Shown here piece after piece: positions 17,538-26,604 of a stretch of 50,085 nt of DNA. The notes beneath the pieces are model-generated. The model had not been told where the DNA came from. It worked only from the letters and a program-made list of their open reading frames with translations, and made no database searches. Each line of letters begins with the position of its first letter. Position 1 is the first letter of the stretch. This DNA is from Candidatus Kaiserbacteria bacterium (GTDB lineage: Bacteria > Patescibacteriota > Minisyncoccia > Phycocordibacterales > UBA2100): positions 1 to 50,085 of the forward strand of contig JALWOZ010000025.1 in NCBI GenBank assembly GCA_027083345.1, read 5' to 3'. A program made the translations under genes and the position numbers.

Positions 17538-18170
17538 ATGAAGTTTGGTTTAGGGACAAAACAACGTATGACGCAAGTCTTTGATGAGAGTGGTAGAGTA
17601 CAAGCAGCTACCATAGTAAAATCTTTGCCTCTTACAGTAACAGCTTTTAAAGGCAGTGAGGAGGAAGGATACACATCTGTGCAAGTAGGAGCAGGAGAAA
17701 AAAATAAGAAGAATATAGTAAAGGCACAACAAGGACAATTTGGTAAATATGGAAATTTTGCTGTAATTAAAGAGGTGCGAGACGTTGATGCAGGAGAGCT
17801 TAAAGAGGGAGACAAGATAGAGGTAGACACCTTTAAGGTAGGCGATACTGTGCAAGTTAGTGCTATTAGTAAAGCCAAAGGTTTTCAAGGTGTAGTTAAA
17901 CGTCATGGATTCAAAGGGGGGCGCCGTAGTCATGGTAATAAGCATCAAGAGCGTACGCCTGGCTCAATAGGCGCAACAGGGCCAGCTAGGGTGTTTAAAG
18001 GAGTACGTATGGCAGGACGCATGGGAGGTGAGCGTGTCACAGTTAAGAATCTTAAGGTATTACAAATTGACAAAGATACCGATACATTAGTATTATCTGG
18101 AGCAATACCAGGACGCAGAGGTACTCTAATAGAGGTGCTAGGGGTTAAATCTGTAGATTCAAAAGAGTAA
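17538..18170 (+). CDS. rplC: Ribosomal protein uL3
   Basis: MKFGLGTKQRMTQVFDESG; RHGFKGGRRSHGNKHQERTPGSIGATGPARVFKGVRMAGRMGGERVT. Confidence 0.97.
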   Translation: MKFGLGTKQRMTQVFDESGRVQAATIVKSLPLTVTAFKGSEEEGYTSVQVGAGEKNKKNIVKAQQGQFGKYGNFAVIKEVRDVDAGELKEGDKIEVDTFKVGDTVQVSAISKAKGFQGVVKRHGFKGGRRSHGNKHQERTPGSIGATGPARVFKGVRMAGRMGGERVTVKNLKVLQIDKDTDTLVLSGAIPGRRGTLIEVLGVKSVDSKE

Positions 18171-18175
18171 ATATT

Positions 18176-18847
18176 ATGAAAGTAGATATATATACAACAA
18201 AAGGTAAGAAGGATGGTACAGCCACTGTATCTGATATTGTATTCTCAGCTAAGAGCAATGACTCACTTGTGCACCAAGTAGTTGTTAGTATGCAGTCTAA
18301 TGCTCGTATCGCAATAGCTCATACAAAAGACAGGAGTGATGTACGCGGAGGAGGTAAAAAACCATGGAAGCAGAAGGGTACAGGGCGCGCACGTGTAGGC
18401 TCAAGCCGCTCTCCTATTTGGCGTGGAGGTGGAGTAACCTTTGGCCCAACCAAAGATCGTAATTTTAATAAAAAGATAAATTCAAAGATGAGAGCGACAG
18501 CTCTGTATACAGCTTTGTCAGATAAGTTGCGTGCTAATCAAGTATTGTTTGTAGATAAGTTGAGTATAGAGGTACCTAAAACAGCTACAGCTAAGGTTAT
18601 AATTGATGCAATTTCAAAAATAAAAGGCTTTGAGAGTGTAAATGCTAAGCATAATGCTCTGATAATCTTTACAGTTGACAAAGACGTTAATGCTATCAAG
18701 AGTTTTGCCAACTTTGGTAATATATCGGTTAAAGAAGTACGTAATGCAAACCCTATAGATGTGCTTACTCATAAAAATGTGATAATAGTAGATCCAGAGG
18801 CTTCAAGTGCCGTGCTTGAAAGTCGTGTAAATAAAGAAAATAAATAA
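18176..18847 (+). CDS. rplD: Ribosomal protein uL4
   Basis: DVRGGGKKPWKQKGTGRARVGSSRSPIWRGGGVTFGP. Confidence 0.97.
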   Translation: MKVDIYTTKGKKDGTATVSDIVFSAKSNDSLVHQVVVSMQSNARIAIAHTKDRSDVRGGGKKPWKQKGTGRARVGSSRSPIWRGGGVTFGPTKDRNFNKKINSKMRATALYTALSDKLRANQVLFVDKLSIEVPKTATAKVIIDAISKIKGFESVNAKHNALIIFTVDKDVNAIKSFANFGNISVKEVRNANPIDVLTHKNVIIVDPEASSAVLESRVNKENK

Positions 18848-18849
18848 TT

Positions 18850-19179
18850 ATGGCAGATAATAGAAAACAAAAGAATACAGAAATAAACTTCTCTAATATG
18901 AAGGCTTCTGAGGTATTGTTGCGCCCTAGATTAACAGAGAAGGCCATAAGCATGATGGACAATGGAGTATATGTTTTTGATGTATCACCAAGAGCTAATA
19001 AGGTTATGGTTAAGAATGCAATAAATGCGGTATATAAGGTACAACCTGAGAAAATAACAATAACAAGTGTAAAATCTAAAAAGAAGAGAAATGCTAAAAC
19101 AGGTAAAATGGGTGTAAAGAGTGGAGGGAAAAAGGCGTATGTATACCTAAAGAATGGTGATAGCATCTCAATAATGTAA
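18850..19179 (+). CDS. rplW: Ribosomal protein uL23
   Basis: VLLRPRLTEKAISMMDNGVYVFDVSPRANKVMVKNAINAVY. Confidence 0.95.
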   Translation: MADNRKQKNTEINFSNMKASEVLLRPRLTEKAISMMDNGVYVFDVSPRANKVMVKNAINAVYKVQPEKITITSVKSKKKRNAKTGKMGVKSGGKKAYVYLKNGDSISIM

Positions 19180-19189
19180 TAAATTTTTT

Positions 19190-20038
19190 ATGAAAGCACA
19201 TAAACCAACAACACCAGGACGTAGAGGGATGACAAATATCTCATATAATACGGCCCTAACAAGGAGAAAGCCTCTCAAGAGTTTAACAAAAGGGTTTAAA
19301 AGAGGAGTTGGCCGTAATAATGCAGGTAGAATAACAACTCGCCACAAAGGTGGTGGAGTTAAGCGAGCGTATCGCATTATAGATTTTAAGTACAATAAGC
19401 ACGACATACCGGCTAAGATAGAGTCCGTAGAGTACGATCCAAATCGTAGTGCCTTTATAGGTGTGGCACTTTATGCCGATGGAGAGAGGCGTTATGTAGT
19501 TGTGTCTGGTGCGACTAAGGTGGGAGATACATTCGTAGTATCTGCCTCAGATGATACTAAAACACGATTGGGTAATAGACAGCCAATAGGTAAGATGCAA
19601 GTGGGTACTATTGTTTATAATGTTGAGGTTAAACCTAATGGAGGTGCTAAACTTGCTCGTAGTGCCGGCAATTATATAGAGGTTATTGGACATGATCAGG
19701 GATACACTCAAATTAAGATGCCGAGCGGTGAGGTGCGTAAAGTACTTAGCACTTGTTGGGCTACTGTCGGGGAAGTGAGCAATTCGGAGCATAGGCTTGT
19801 AACTCTTGGTAAGGCAGGGCGTAAGCGTAAGATGGGCATACGCCCAACTGTGCGTGGTAGCGCTATGAATTCCGTAGATCACCCATATGGTGGTGGAGAG
19901 GGTAAGGCCGGTCGTGGACGCAGGCGCGCTATCTCTAAGTGGGGTAAGCCAACAGGTATTGGGCAGAAGTCTCGCAAGCCAAAGAAGTACTCAAACAAGC
20001 TTATAGTAAACAGACGTAAGGTAGGTAAGCGAAAATAG
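19190..20038 (+). CDS. rplB: Ribosomal protein uL2
   Basis: GRNNAGRITTRHKGGGVKRAYRIIDF; RPTVRGSAMNSVDHPYGGGEGKAGRGRR. Confidence 0.98.
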   Translation: MKAHKPTTPGRRGMTNISYNTALTRRKPLKSLTKGFKRGVGRNNAGRITTRHKGGGVKRAYRIIDFKYNKHDIPAKIESVEYDPNRSAFIGVALYADGERRYVVVSGATKVGDTFVVSASDDTKTRLGNRQPIGKMQVGTIVYNVEVKPNGGAKLARSAGNYIEVIGHDQGYTQIKMPSGEVRKVLSTCWATVGEVSNSEHRLVTLGKAGRKRKMGIRPTVRGSAMNSVDHPYGGGEGKAGRGRRRAISKWGKPTGIGQKSRKPKKYSNKLIVNRRKVGKRK

Positions 20039-20051
20039 TAATTTTGACTTT

Positions 20052-20081
20052 TTGTCAAGGTAATTAAGCACTTGTTATACA
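20052..20081 (+). promoter_or_regulatory. Possible promoter for the ATP-grasp gene pair
   Basis: TTGTCA (20052-20057) -18 nt- TATACA (20076-20081); preceded by TTGAC-TTTTT-GTCAA hairpin at 20044-20058. Confidence 0.35.
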
Positions 20082-20126
20082 CAATACCCATTTACTTAAC
20101 TAAAATAAAGTTGTTTAATTTTCTCT

Positions 20127-21437
20127 ATGACTAATAAAGTGAAGCCTAAAGAGGTTATTAAAAAGCCCACGAAGAAAAAGATAGTGCTTTTTGTGGGGTT
20201 TAGGAAGCCACAGGAAATTCATAACTGGATTGATGAAAATAATTTGCCATATAGAGTTTTTTCTATTTTAAGTAAAAAGACAAAAAAAGAAAGGCTAAAA
20301 AAAGCTGGAGAGGCCTTTAATGAGATTTTGTTGTGTGACTTTGCAGATGATAATTCTATATCTGAAGCATTGTTGCCTTACAGAAAGAATATCGTAGCTA
20401 TAACCGCTAGAGGTGAAGCAAATTCAACGCGATTGAGGAAGTGTTTACCACACTTACCATATATAAATACACCGACAGAGTCGTCTATCCTATGGGCAAC
20501 TGACAAAATAGAAATGCGGCAAAGAATGCACTCATTTGACGCTAATATTGTTCCTGATTTTGTACTTATAAAGGGTAATAATTCAGAAACTGTGGCAAGT
20601 ATAGAGAAGAGATTAGATTACCCAGTCATGGTGAAGCCGTCTGGTCTAGCCTCAAGCATGCTGGTTACCAATTGTTACCACAGAGACGAGTTAGAGACGG
20701 CATTATCTAGAGTATATAAACAGGCCAATATATTTCATCGTATATATAAAGAGTTTTATAAAGAAGACACGCCACAGGTATTAGTTGAGGAGCTTATGGA
20801 GGGCGAGATGTACTCTGTTGATGGGGTGGTTAATGGTAAGGGTAAGGTTATCTCTTATCCGCCTGTGCATGTTAAGACAGGTAAGCAGATTGGTTTTGAC
20901 GACTACTTTGGTTATCAAAGAATAACTCCATCCAGGCTTGGAAATAAAAGTATAAGAGAGGTCGAAAAGGTGACTAAACGAGCAGTACATGCAGTTGGGC
21001 TGCGCTACTCCTCTTTTCACTTAGAGCTGTTGCGCACTGAAGAGGGTTGGAAAGTTATTGAGATAGCACCGCGTATAGGCGGTTTTAGGCAAGAGATGTA
21101 TAAATTGAGTTACAACATAGATTTAATGCTTAATGATATTAATAATAAATTAAATAAAGAAATCACGGTACCTAAATCCTCACTGGGGTATACAGCTGTG
21201 TTACAGATGTTTGCAAAAAAGGAGGGGTATATTAAGAGGATTACTGGTATTAAAGTTATAAACAACATAGTCTCGATACATGAGGTAAAACAGCATAAGA
21301 AAGTTGGAGACAGGGTTAAGTTTGCTAAAAATGGCGGAGGTAGTGTACTGGATATAACACTACATAATGTAAGCCGTCCAGAGTTGTTGGCGGATATACG
21401 TAGAGTTGAACAAACTTTAAAAATTATAGTAAAATAA
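20127..21437 (+). CDS. ATP-grasp domain ligase-like protein
   Basis: YPVMVKPSGLASSMLV; VLVEELMEGEMYSVDGVV; SSFHLELLRTEEGWKVIEIAPRIGGF - ATP-grasp core motifs. Confidence 0.85.
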   Translation: MTNKVKPKEVIKKPTKKKIVLFVGFRKPQEIHNWIDENNLPYRVFSILSKKTKKERLKKAGEAFNEILLCDFADDNSISEALLPYRKNIVAITARGEANSTRLRKCLPHLPYINTPTESSILWATDKIEMRQRMHSFDANIVPDFVLIKGNNSETVASIEKRLDYPVMVKPSGLASSMLVTNCYHRDELETALSRVYKQANIFHRIYKEFYKEDTPQVLVEELMEGEMYSVDGVVNGKGKVISYPPVHVKTGKQIGFDDYFGYQRITPSRLGNKSIREVEKVTKRAVHAVGLRYSSFHLELLRTEEGWKVIEIAPRIGGFRQEMYKLSYNIDLMLNDINNKLNKEITVPKSSLGYTAVLQMFAKKEGYIKRITGIKVINNIVSIHEVKQHKKVGDRVKFAKNGGGSVLDITLHNVSRPELLADIRRVEQTLKIIVK

Positions 21438-21450
21438 ATTTATACATTAC

Positions 21451-22344
21451 ATGAAGACTTTTTATACAATTAACTTTTCTGAGAGTAACCCTAAGAAAGA
21501 GTTGTTAAGAGAGCTAAAGGCTGCTTTGTTAGGTAAGAATATTGACTATAAGAATATTAAATCTGAAGATGTATTAGTAGATATTGGAGACGGTGTTGTG
21601 CATTCTCCAAAAATTATAGTTAATAACTCTTGTGTGGATATAGAAGATGCATATTTTTGGTTTAGGAGCAAGGGTAATAGTCGTCGCATGATATCAGTCA
21701 TCGCTTCTTTGTTAGATACCTTGGGTGTAGCTTTTTCTGATCCATTTAAAAAGTATGCAAGTAAGATCCATTCTAAGCCAATGCAGGCAATTAGACTAAG
21801 TGGAGCTAATATAAGGATCCCTCGTACACTTATAAGTACTGTGTTAGGACTGACCGCTAATGAGCAATATATAAAAGATAATATGATATTTCCTGTAGTA
21901 TTCAAGGCAGATGGGTCACAAGGCAGGAATGTGTGGAAAGTTAACTCGGTTGAAGATATTAAACATAGGTTATCTCAAGTGTCAGAAAAACGCACAGAAA
22001 TATTTGTAATTCAAGAGGTGGTGACTGGGGCTGACTATGATATAAGAGCATTATTTTTTAAAGATAAATTTATCGGGGCTATACGGAGACAGGGGTCTGG
22101 ATTTTTAAACAATTATTCACAAGGTGGAAATGTTGAGAAGTATACTTTAACAAGCGAAGAAATGGCAATTTGCCAGGAGGCCAAAGCTGTTTCGTTACTT
22201 GATTATATAGGTGTCGATTTCATGGTAGACTCAAAAGGTAGGCCAGTTATTATTGAATTACAAAATGGTCCCGGCTCAAGTGCGATGAGGATAACACACC
22301 CAGGGTTAAATATAGGCGAAAGCATTGTAGATAGTTTGACTTAG
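21451..22344 (+). CDS. RimK-like ATP-grasp protein
   Basis: FPVVFKADGSQGRNVWKV; VIQEVVTGADYDIRALFFKDKFIGAIRRQG; YIGVDFMVDSKGRPVIIELQNGPGSSAMRI. Confidence 0.85.
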   Translation: MKTFYTINFSESNPKKELLRELKAALLGKNIDYKNIKSEDVLVDIGDGVVHSPKIIVNNSCVDIEDAYFWFRSKGNSRRMISVIASLLDTLGVAFSDPFKKYASKIHSKPMQAIRLSGANIRIPRTLISTVLGLTANEQYIKDNMIFPVVFKADGSQGRNVWKVNSVEDIKHRLSQVSEKRTEIFVIQEVVTGADYDIRALFFKDKFIGAIRRQGSGFLNNYSQGGNVEKYTLTSEEMAICQEAKAVSLLDYIGVDFMVDSKGRPVIIELQNGPGSSAMRITHPGLNIGESIVDSLT

Positions 22345-22389
22345 AGCCGATTTCCGTGTAAGATAGCGCCTACTTAAAAAATAAACAGT

Positions 22390-22713
22390 ATGACACGATC
22401 AGTTAAAAAAGGGCCGTATGTATACGACAAACTTCTAAAGAAGGTAGCTGCACAAACACCTGATGGAGGAGCTATAAAGACATGGGCGCGTAATTCGCAG
22501 ATACATCCAGACTTTGTAGGGTATACATTTGCGGTGCATCATGGCAACGGCTTTACAGACGTACTCATTTCAGAGGAAATGGTTGGTCACAGGTTAGGCG
22601 AGTTTGCACCTACTAAGAAGTTTGGCCGTCATGGAGGTAAAATGCAGAAAGAGCTAGATCAGAAGAAGCGTCAAGCAGAGATAGATGCAGCAAAGGCAGC
22701 AAAGGCAGCATAA
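22390..22713 (+). CDS. rpsS: Ribosomal protein uS19
   Basis: MTRSVKKGPYVYDKLLKKV; GHRLGEFAPTKKFGRHGGK. Confidence 0.96.
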   Translation: MTRSVKKGPYVYDKLLKKVAAQTPDGGAIKTWARNSQIHPDFVGYTFAVHHGNGFTDVLISEEMVGHRLGEFAPTKKFGRHGGKMQKELDQKKRQAEIDAAKAAKAA

Positions 22714-22726
22714 TAGATAAGCGATT

Positions 22727-23050
22727 ATGAAAGCATTTCTTAAAAATCACAGACAAACACCACGCAAGACACGTCTTGTGGCAGATTTGGTGCGTGGGAA
22801 GACTGTGGAGAGTGCTATAGCAATGCTTAGCTTTACAGATAAGAAGTCAGCAGTAGCCATAAAGGCCCTTATAGAATCTGCTGTGGCAAATGCTAAGCAG
22901 GCCGGAGTAGATGTGGCAAGGTTGTTTATAAAAGAAATACGAGTAGATGAGGGGTTGAAGATGAAGAGGTGGCGACCACGCGAGCGCGGTAGGGCAGCGC
23001 CATTCCGTCGTAGAACTTCTAAAGTTAGTTTGGTCTTAGGAGAGAAATAA
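22727..23050 (+). CDS. rplV: Ribosomal protein uL22
   Basis: RQTPRKTRLVADLVRGKTVESAIAML; KRWRPRERGRAAPFRRRTSKVSLVL. Confidence 0.96.
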   Translation: MKAFLKNHRQTPRKTRLVADLVRGKTVESAIAMLSFTDKKSAVAIKALIESAVANAKQAGVDVARLFIKEIRVDEGLKMKRWRPRERGRAAPFRRRTSKVSLVLGEK

Positions 23051-23062
23051 ATTTTAATTATT

Positions 23063-23758
23063 ATGACACACACAGTACATCCATATGCACATAGATTAGG
23101 GATAATACGCGACTGGAAGTCTCGTTGGTTCTCTAACAGTAAGGCAGGTTATCGTAATAATTTACGAGTAGATACTAATGTAAGAGTCTTTTTAGATAAG
23201 AGACTTAGGGGTTTGTATGTAGATGCCGTAGATATAGAGAGAGATCGCTCAGAATTGCGTATAACTATTAAGACATCACGACCTGGTATTATAATAGGTA
23301 GGGATGGAGAAGGAAGTAAAAAATTACAAGAAGAGATAAGTAAGGTTGTGCGTAAGAGTTTGGCAGGTACAGGGGATGCAAATAAATTACAAGTAAAAGT
23401 AGACATTGTAGAGGTGCGCTCTCCGGAGTCACGTGCCGCTATTGTTGCGTATATGGCTGTTGAGGGCTTAGAAAGTCGACAACCATTTCGTAGAGTTATG
23501 AAGCAATTAATAGAGAAGGCTATGGCAAACAGAGATGTGCAAGGGGTACGTATACGTATGTCTGGTAGGTTGGGAGGAGCTGATATGGCCCGTTCTGAGG
23601 AGGTGCGTAAAGGTCGTGTGCCTTTGCAAACACTTAGGGCAGATATAGACTATGCCTCTGAGTATGCAATGATTCCACAAGGTAAGATCGGTATTAAAGT
23701 TTGGATATATAGAGGGGAGATTTTCGACGATACCTCAAAAGGAGATAATAATAAATAA
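23063..23758 (+). CDS. rpsC: Ribosomal protein uS3
   Basis: HPYAHRLGIIRDWKSRWFS; SRPGIIIGRDGEGSKKLQEEI; GRLGGADMARSE. Confidence 0.97.
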   Translation: MTHTVHPYAHRLGIIRDWKSRWFSNSKAGYRNNLRVDTNVRVFLDKRLRGLYVDAVDIERDRSELRITIKTSRPGIIIGRDGEGSKKLQEEISKVVRKSLAGTGDANKLQVKVDIVEVRSPESRAAIVAYMAVEGLESRQPFRRVMKQLIEKAMANRDVQGVRIRMSGRLGGADMARSEEVRKGRVPLQTLRADIDYASEYAMIPQGKIGIKVWIYRGEIFDDTSKGDNNK

Positions 23759-23766
23759 ACAAGAAC

Positions 23767-24189
23767 ATGTTATTCCCCAAAAAGACAAAGTACAGGAAGT
23801 GGCAAACAGGGCGTAAAAATCCTGCTAAGCTTAATAAAGTTGCCACAAGAGGCACTAATGTAGTTTTTGGATCTTTTGGGGTTAAGGCTTTAACCCAAGC
23901 TCGTATTACATCTAACCAAATAGAAGCCACAAGGCGTGTTATAGTGCGCACGATAGGGAAGACGGGTAAAATATGGATACGTATTTTCCCCGATAGACCG
24001 TATACACGTAAAGCATCAGAGGTAGGCATGGGTAAGGGTAAAGGAGATCCGGAAGGATTTGTTTGTGAGGTGCGACCAGGTAGGGTTATATTTGAGATAG
24101 ACGGAGTACCTGAGGATGTGGCCAGAGAGGCAATGCGTAAGGCAGGTACTAAATTACCTTTAAAAACAAAGATAGTAGAGCGTAAATAA
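23767..24189 (+). CDS. rplP: Ribosomal protein uL16
   Basis: MLFPKKTKYRKWQTGR; WIRIFPDRPYTRKASEVGMGKGKGDPEGFVCEVRPGRVIFEIDG. Confidence 0.97.
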   Translation: MLFPKKTKYRKWQTGRKNPAKLNKVATRGTNVVFGSFGVKALTQARITSNQIEATRRVIVRTIGKTGKIWIRIFPDRPYTRKASEVGMGKGKGDPEGFVCEVRPGRVIFEIDGVPEDVAREAMRKAGTKLPLKTKIVERK

Positions 24190-24194
24190 TAATT

Positions 24195-24401
24195 ATGAGC
24201 AAGCAAGAGGATTACAAAAAGAAGAGTGTAAAGGATATAAAAGGCATAATTGAAGATGCTTATAAGACTCTGGGTAATGCACGTTTTGGTGCTGCCGGTA
24301 GTAGGGCTAATAACACTCCAGAAGGTAAGAAGGCTAAAAAGGTCATTGCCAGAGCCAAGACAGAATTAAGATTAAGAGAGCTAAAGGATCAAATTAAGTA
24401 A
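24195..24401 (+). CDS. rpmC: Ribosomal protein uL29
   Basis: Position between rplP and rpsQ; KVIARAKTELRLRELK. Confidence 0.85.
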   Translation: MSKQEDYKKKSVKDIKGIIEDAYKTLGNARFGAAGSRANNTPEGKKAKKVIARAKTELRLRELKDQIK

Positions 24402-24410
24402 AATTTAATC

Positions 24411-24659
24411 ATGACTACAAAAGACACAACAAATAGTAAAAAGACATTGACTGGAGAGGTGGTGAGTACATCTATGAAAGACACTGCTAAAGTGGCAGTG
24501 CAGAGGTATGTAAAACATCCAAAATATAAAAAGTTTATTAAAAAGGTTAAAAACTTTTTGGTGCATGATAAGGGCAATACTGCCAAGATTGGAGATAGGG
24601 TAATTATAGAGGAGTGTAGGCCAATATCTAAGTCAAAGCATTTTATAATAAAAAAGTAA
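24411..24659 (+). CDS. rpsQ: Ribosomal protein uS17
   Basis: LTGEVVSTSMKDTAKVAVQRYVKHPKYKKFIKKVKNFLVHDKGNTAKIGDRVIIEECRPISKSKHFII. Confidence 0.95.
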   Translation: MTTKDTTNSKKTLTGEVVSTSMKDTAKVAVQRYVKHPKYKKFIKKVKNFLVHDKGNTAKIGDRVIIEECRPISKSKHFIIKK

Positions 24660-24660
24660 T

Positions 24661-25032
24661 ATGATACAGCCACAAACAATAGTTAAAATAGTAGATAACT
24701 CTGGAGGTAAGGTAGGGCGTGTGTTTAAAGTGCTTGGTGGATCTAAGAAACGCTATGCAAAGGTGGGTGAGCAGGTTATACTCGCTGTGCAGAGCGCAGA
24801 GCCACGTAAGAATGTGAAGAAGAAAGATGTGCTCTGTGGTGTGGTTGTACGGCAAAAGAAAGCCTTTAGGCGTAAAGATGGCTCATATATACGTTTTGAT
24901 GAGAATGCGGTTGTTATAATAGATAAAGTTAAGAAGGAGCCAAAATCAACCCGTATATTTGGCCCAGTACCACGCGAGCTTGGAGAGATGGGTTATCAAA
25001 AGATCCTCTCTATGGCTCCAGAGGTTTTATAA
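24661..25032 (+). CDS. rplN: Ribosomal protein uL14
   Basis: MIQPQTIVKIVDNSGGKVGRVFKVLGG; FDENAVVIID; RIFGPVPRELGEMGYQKILSMAPEVL. Confidence 0.97.
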   Translation: MIQPQTIVKIVDNSGGKVGRVFKVLGGSKKRYAKVGEQVILAVQSAEPRKNVKKKDVLCGVVVRQKKAFRRKDGSYIRFDENAVVIIDKVKKEPKSTRIFGPVPRELGEMGYQKILSMAPEVL

Positions 25033-25044
25033 TTAATATTTATT

Positions 25045-25353
25045 ATGAAAATACGTAAAGATGACAAAGTAATAGTTATAGCCGGTAAAGATAAAGGCAA
25101 TCAAGGTAAGGTACTAAAGGCTATGCCTAAGACCAATAAGGTTGTAGTAGAGGGTGTTAATATAGTCAAAAAGCACATAAAAAGCTCTGGTCAGGAGAGA
25201 GTAGGTAAAATAGTAGAGAAAGCTATGCCAATAGATGTCTCTAACGTAGCACTTATAGACCCAAAAACAAAAAAGGCAACCAGAGTAAGGGTAGAGAAGA
25301 AGGACGGTAAACTAATACGCATTGCTACTAAAAGTGGTAGTCAAATTAAATAA
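25045..25353 (+). CDS. rplX: Ribosomal protein uL24
   Basis: MKIRKDDKVIVIAGKDKGNQGKVLKAMPKTNKVVVEGVNIVKKH. Confidence 0.96.
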   Translation: MKIRKDDKVIVIAGKDKGNQGKVLKAMPKTNKVVVEGVNIVKKHIKSSGQERVGKIVEKAMPIDVSNVALIDPKTKKATRVRVEKKDGKLIRIATKSGSQIK

Positions 25354-25358
25354 ATATT

Positions 25359-25916
25359 ATGGCAAATACAAATATACAAACTGTAAAAGACAAAGCAAAT
25401 AATTTATTTGCATCTATAAAGGGCTCTTTCGGCTACACTAGTCCAATGCAAGCTCCTAAGATAGAAAAAGTTATAGTAGCTACGGGCATAGGTAAGGTAC
25501 AAGGAGATAAAAAGAAGGTGGCTCTTATAGCAGATAGGCTAGCTAAGATAACAGGTCAGAAACCTAAACAAAATGCAGCCAAGATCTCTGTAGCCGGCTT
25601 TAAACTACGTGAAGGAAATATTATTGGTTATCAAGTAACATTGCGTGGAGATAGGATGTATAACTTTTTAGATAAATTGATAAACATAGCATTGCCACGT
25701 ACCAGAGACTTTAGAGGTCTTAATGCAGATTCTATAGACGAGATGGGTAATTATAATATTGGTGTACGAGAGCATACAATATTCCCAGAGACATCTGACG
25801 AGGATATTAGCGATGTATTTGGCTTAGGTATTACCATAGTAACAACAGCAAAAACAAAAGAGGAGGCAGAGGCACTACTAAGAGAGATCGGCATGCCATT
25901 AAAGAAGAATAAATAA
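25359..25916 (+). CDS. rplE: Ribosomal protein uL5
   Basis: SPMQAPKIEKVIVATGIGKVQGDKK; GDRMYNFLDKLINIALPRTRDFRGL; IGVREHTIFPE. Confidence 0.96.
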   Translation: MANTNIQTVKDKANNLFASIKGSFGYTSPMQAPKIEKVIVATGIGKVQGDKKKVALIADRLAKITGQKPKQNAAKISVAGFKLREGNIIGYQVTLRGDRMYNFLDKLINIALPRTRDFRGLNADSIDEMGNYNIGVREHTIFPETSDEDISDVFGLGITIVTTAKTKEEAEALLREIGMPLKKNK

Positions 25917-25929
25917 TAAATAAAGTATT

Positions 25930-26604
25930 ATGAGTACAATTATAGACAATCAAAAAGTGGCAATAAGCCCAGTAGATATGCAAGAGCGTAAAGAGCTAGG
26001 TATACGCACAGGAGACACAGTGCGCGTATGGCAGAAGATAGAGGAGAAGGGCAAGACTCGTCTACAAGCCTTTGAGGGTGTGGTGCTAGCTACTAAGCAT
26101 GGTACTGAGCCGGGAGCAACATTCACAGTACGTAAGGTCGCAAGTGGAGTAGGAGTTGAGAAGGTTTTCCCATTATTCTCCCCAATGATAGATAAGCTAG
26201 AGATAGTAAAGAGAGTGCGTGTACGTAGGTCAAAGCTATACATACTCCGTGACAAGGTTGCAAGAGAGATGAAGAGAGTACTCCGCAGAGGAGAGCAAGT
26301 AGCCATAGCTACTAAGGGTACTGCAGAGCTAGAGGAAGAGCGTAAGCTTGCCGAGGCAAAGCAGAAAGAGATAGACGAGGCGCAGGTCAAGCTAGAGGCA
26401 GAGGAGGCAGCTAAGAAAGAGGCCAAGGAGAAGGCCACAGTAGAAGCTGAGGAGAAAGCTAAGGCAGGCTCTGCTTCGCCAGAGGCTACGCAGGACGACT
26501 CTAAAGAGTCGAAAGAAGAGACCAAAACAGAAGAAAAGCCTGATGATACTAAGGCAGACACAAAGGAGGACAAAGACGTGTCTCCAGAAGATTCAACTAA
26601 GTAA
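25930..26604 (+). CDS. rplS: Ribosomal protein bL19 with long charged C-terminal extension
   Basis: GDTVRVWQKIEEKGKTRLQAFEGVVLATKHGTEPGATFTVRKVASGVGVEKVFPLFSPMIDKLEIVKRVRVRRSKLYILRDK; then about 100 aa of Glu/Lys/Ala-rich tail. Confidence 0.95.
   Translation: MSTIIDNQKVAISPVDMQERKELGIRTGDTVRVWQKIEEKGKTRLQAFEGVVLATKHGTEPGATFTVRKVASGVGVEKVFPLFSPMIDKLEIVKRVRVRRSKLYILRDKVAREMKRVLRRGEQVAIATKGTAELEEERKLAEAKQKEIDEAQVKLEAEEAAKKEAKEKATVEAEEKAKAGSASPEATQDDSKESKEETKTEEKPDDTKADTKEDKDVSPEDSTK

Noticed and set aside
25950-26573. 207-aa Ser-rich minus-strand ORF antisense to rplS
   Set aside because: Low-complexity shadow of the rplS charged tail.
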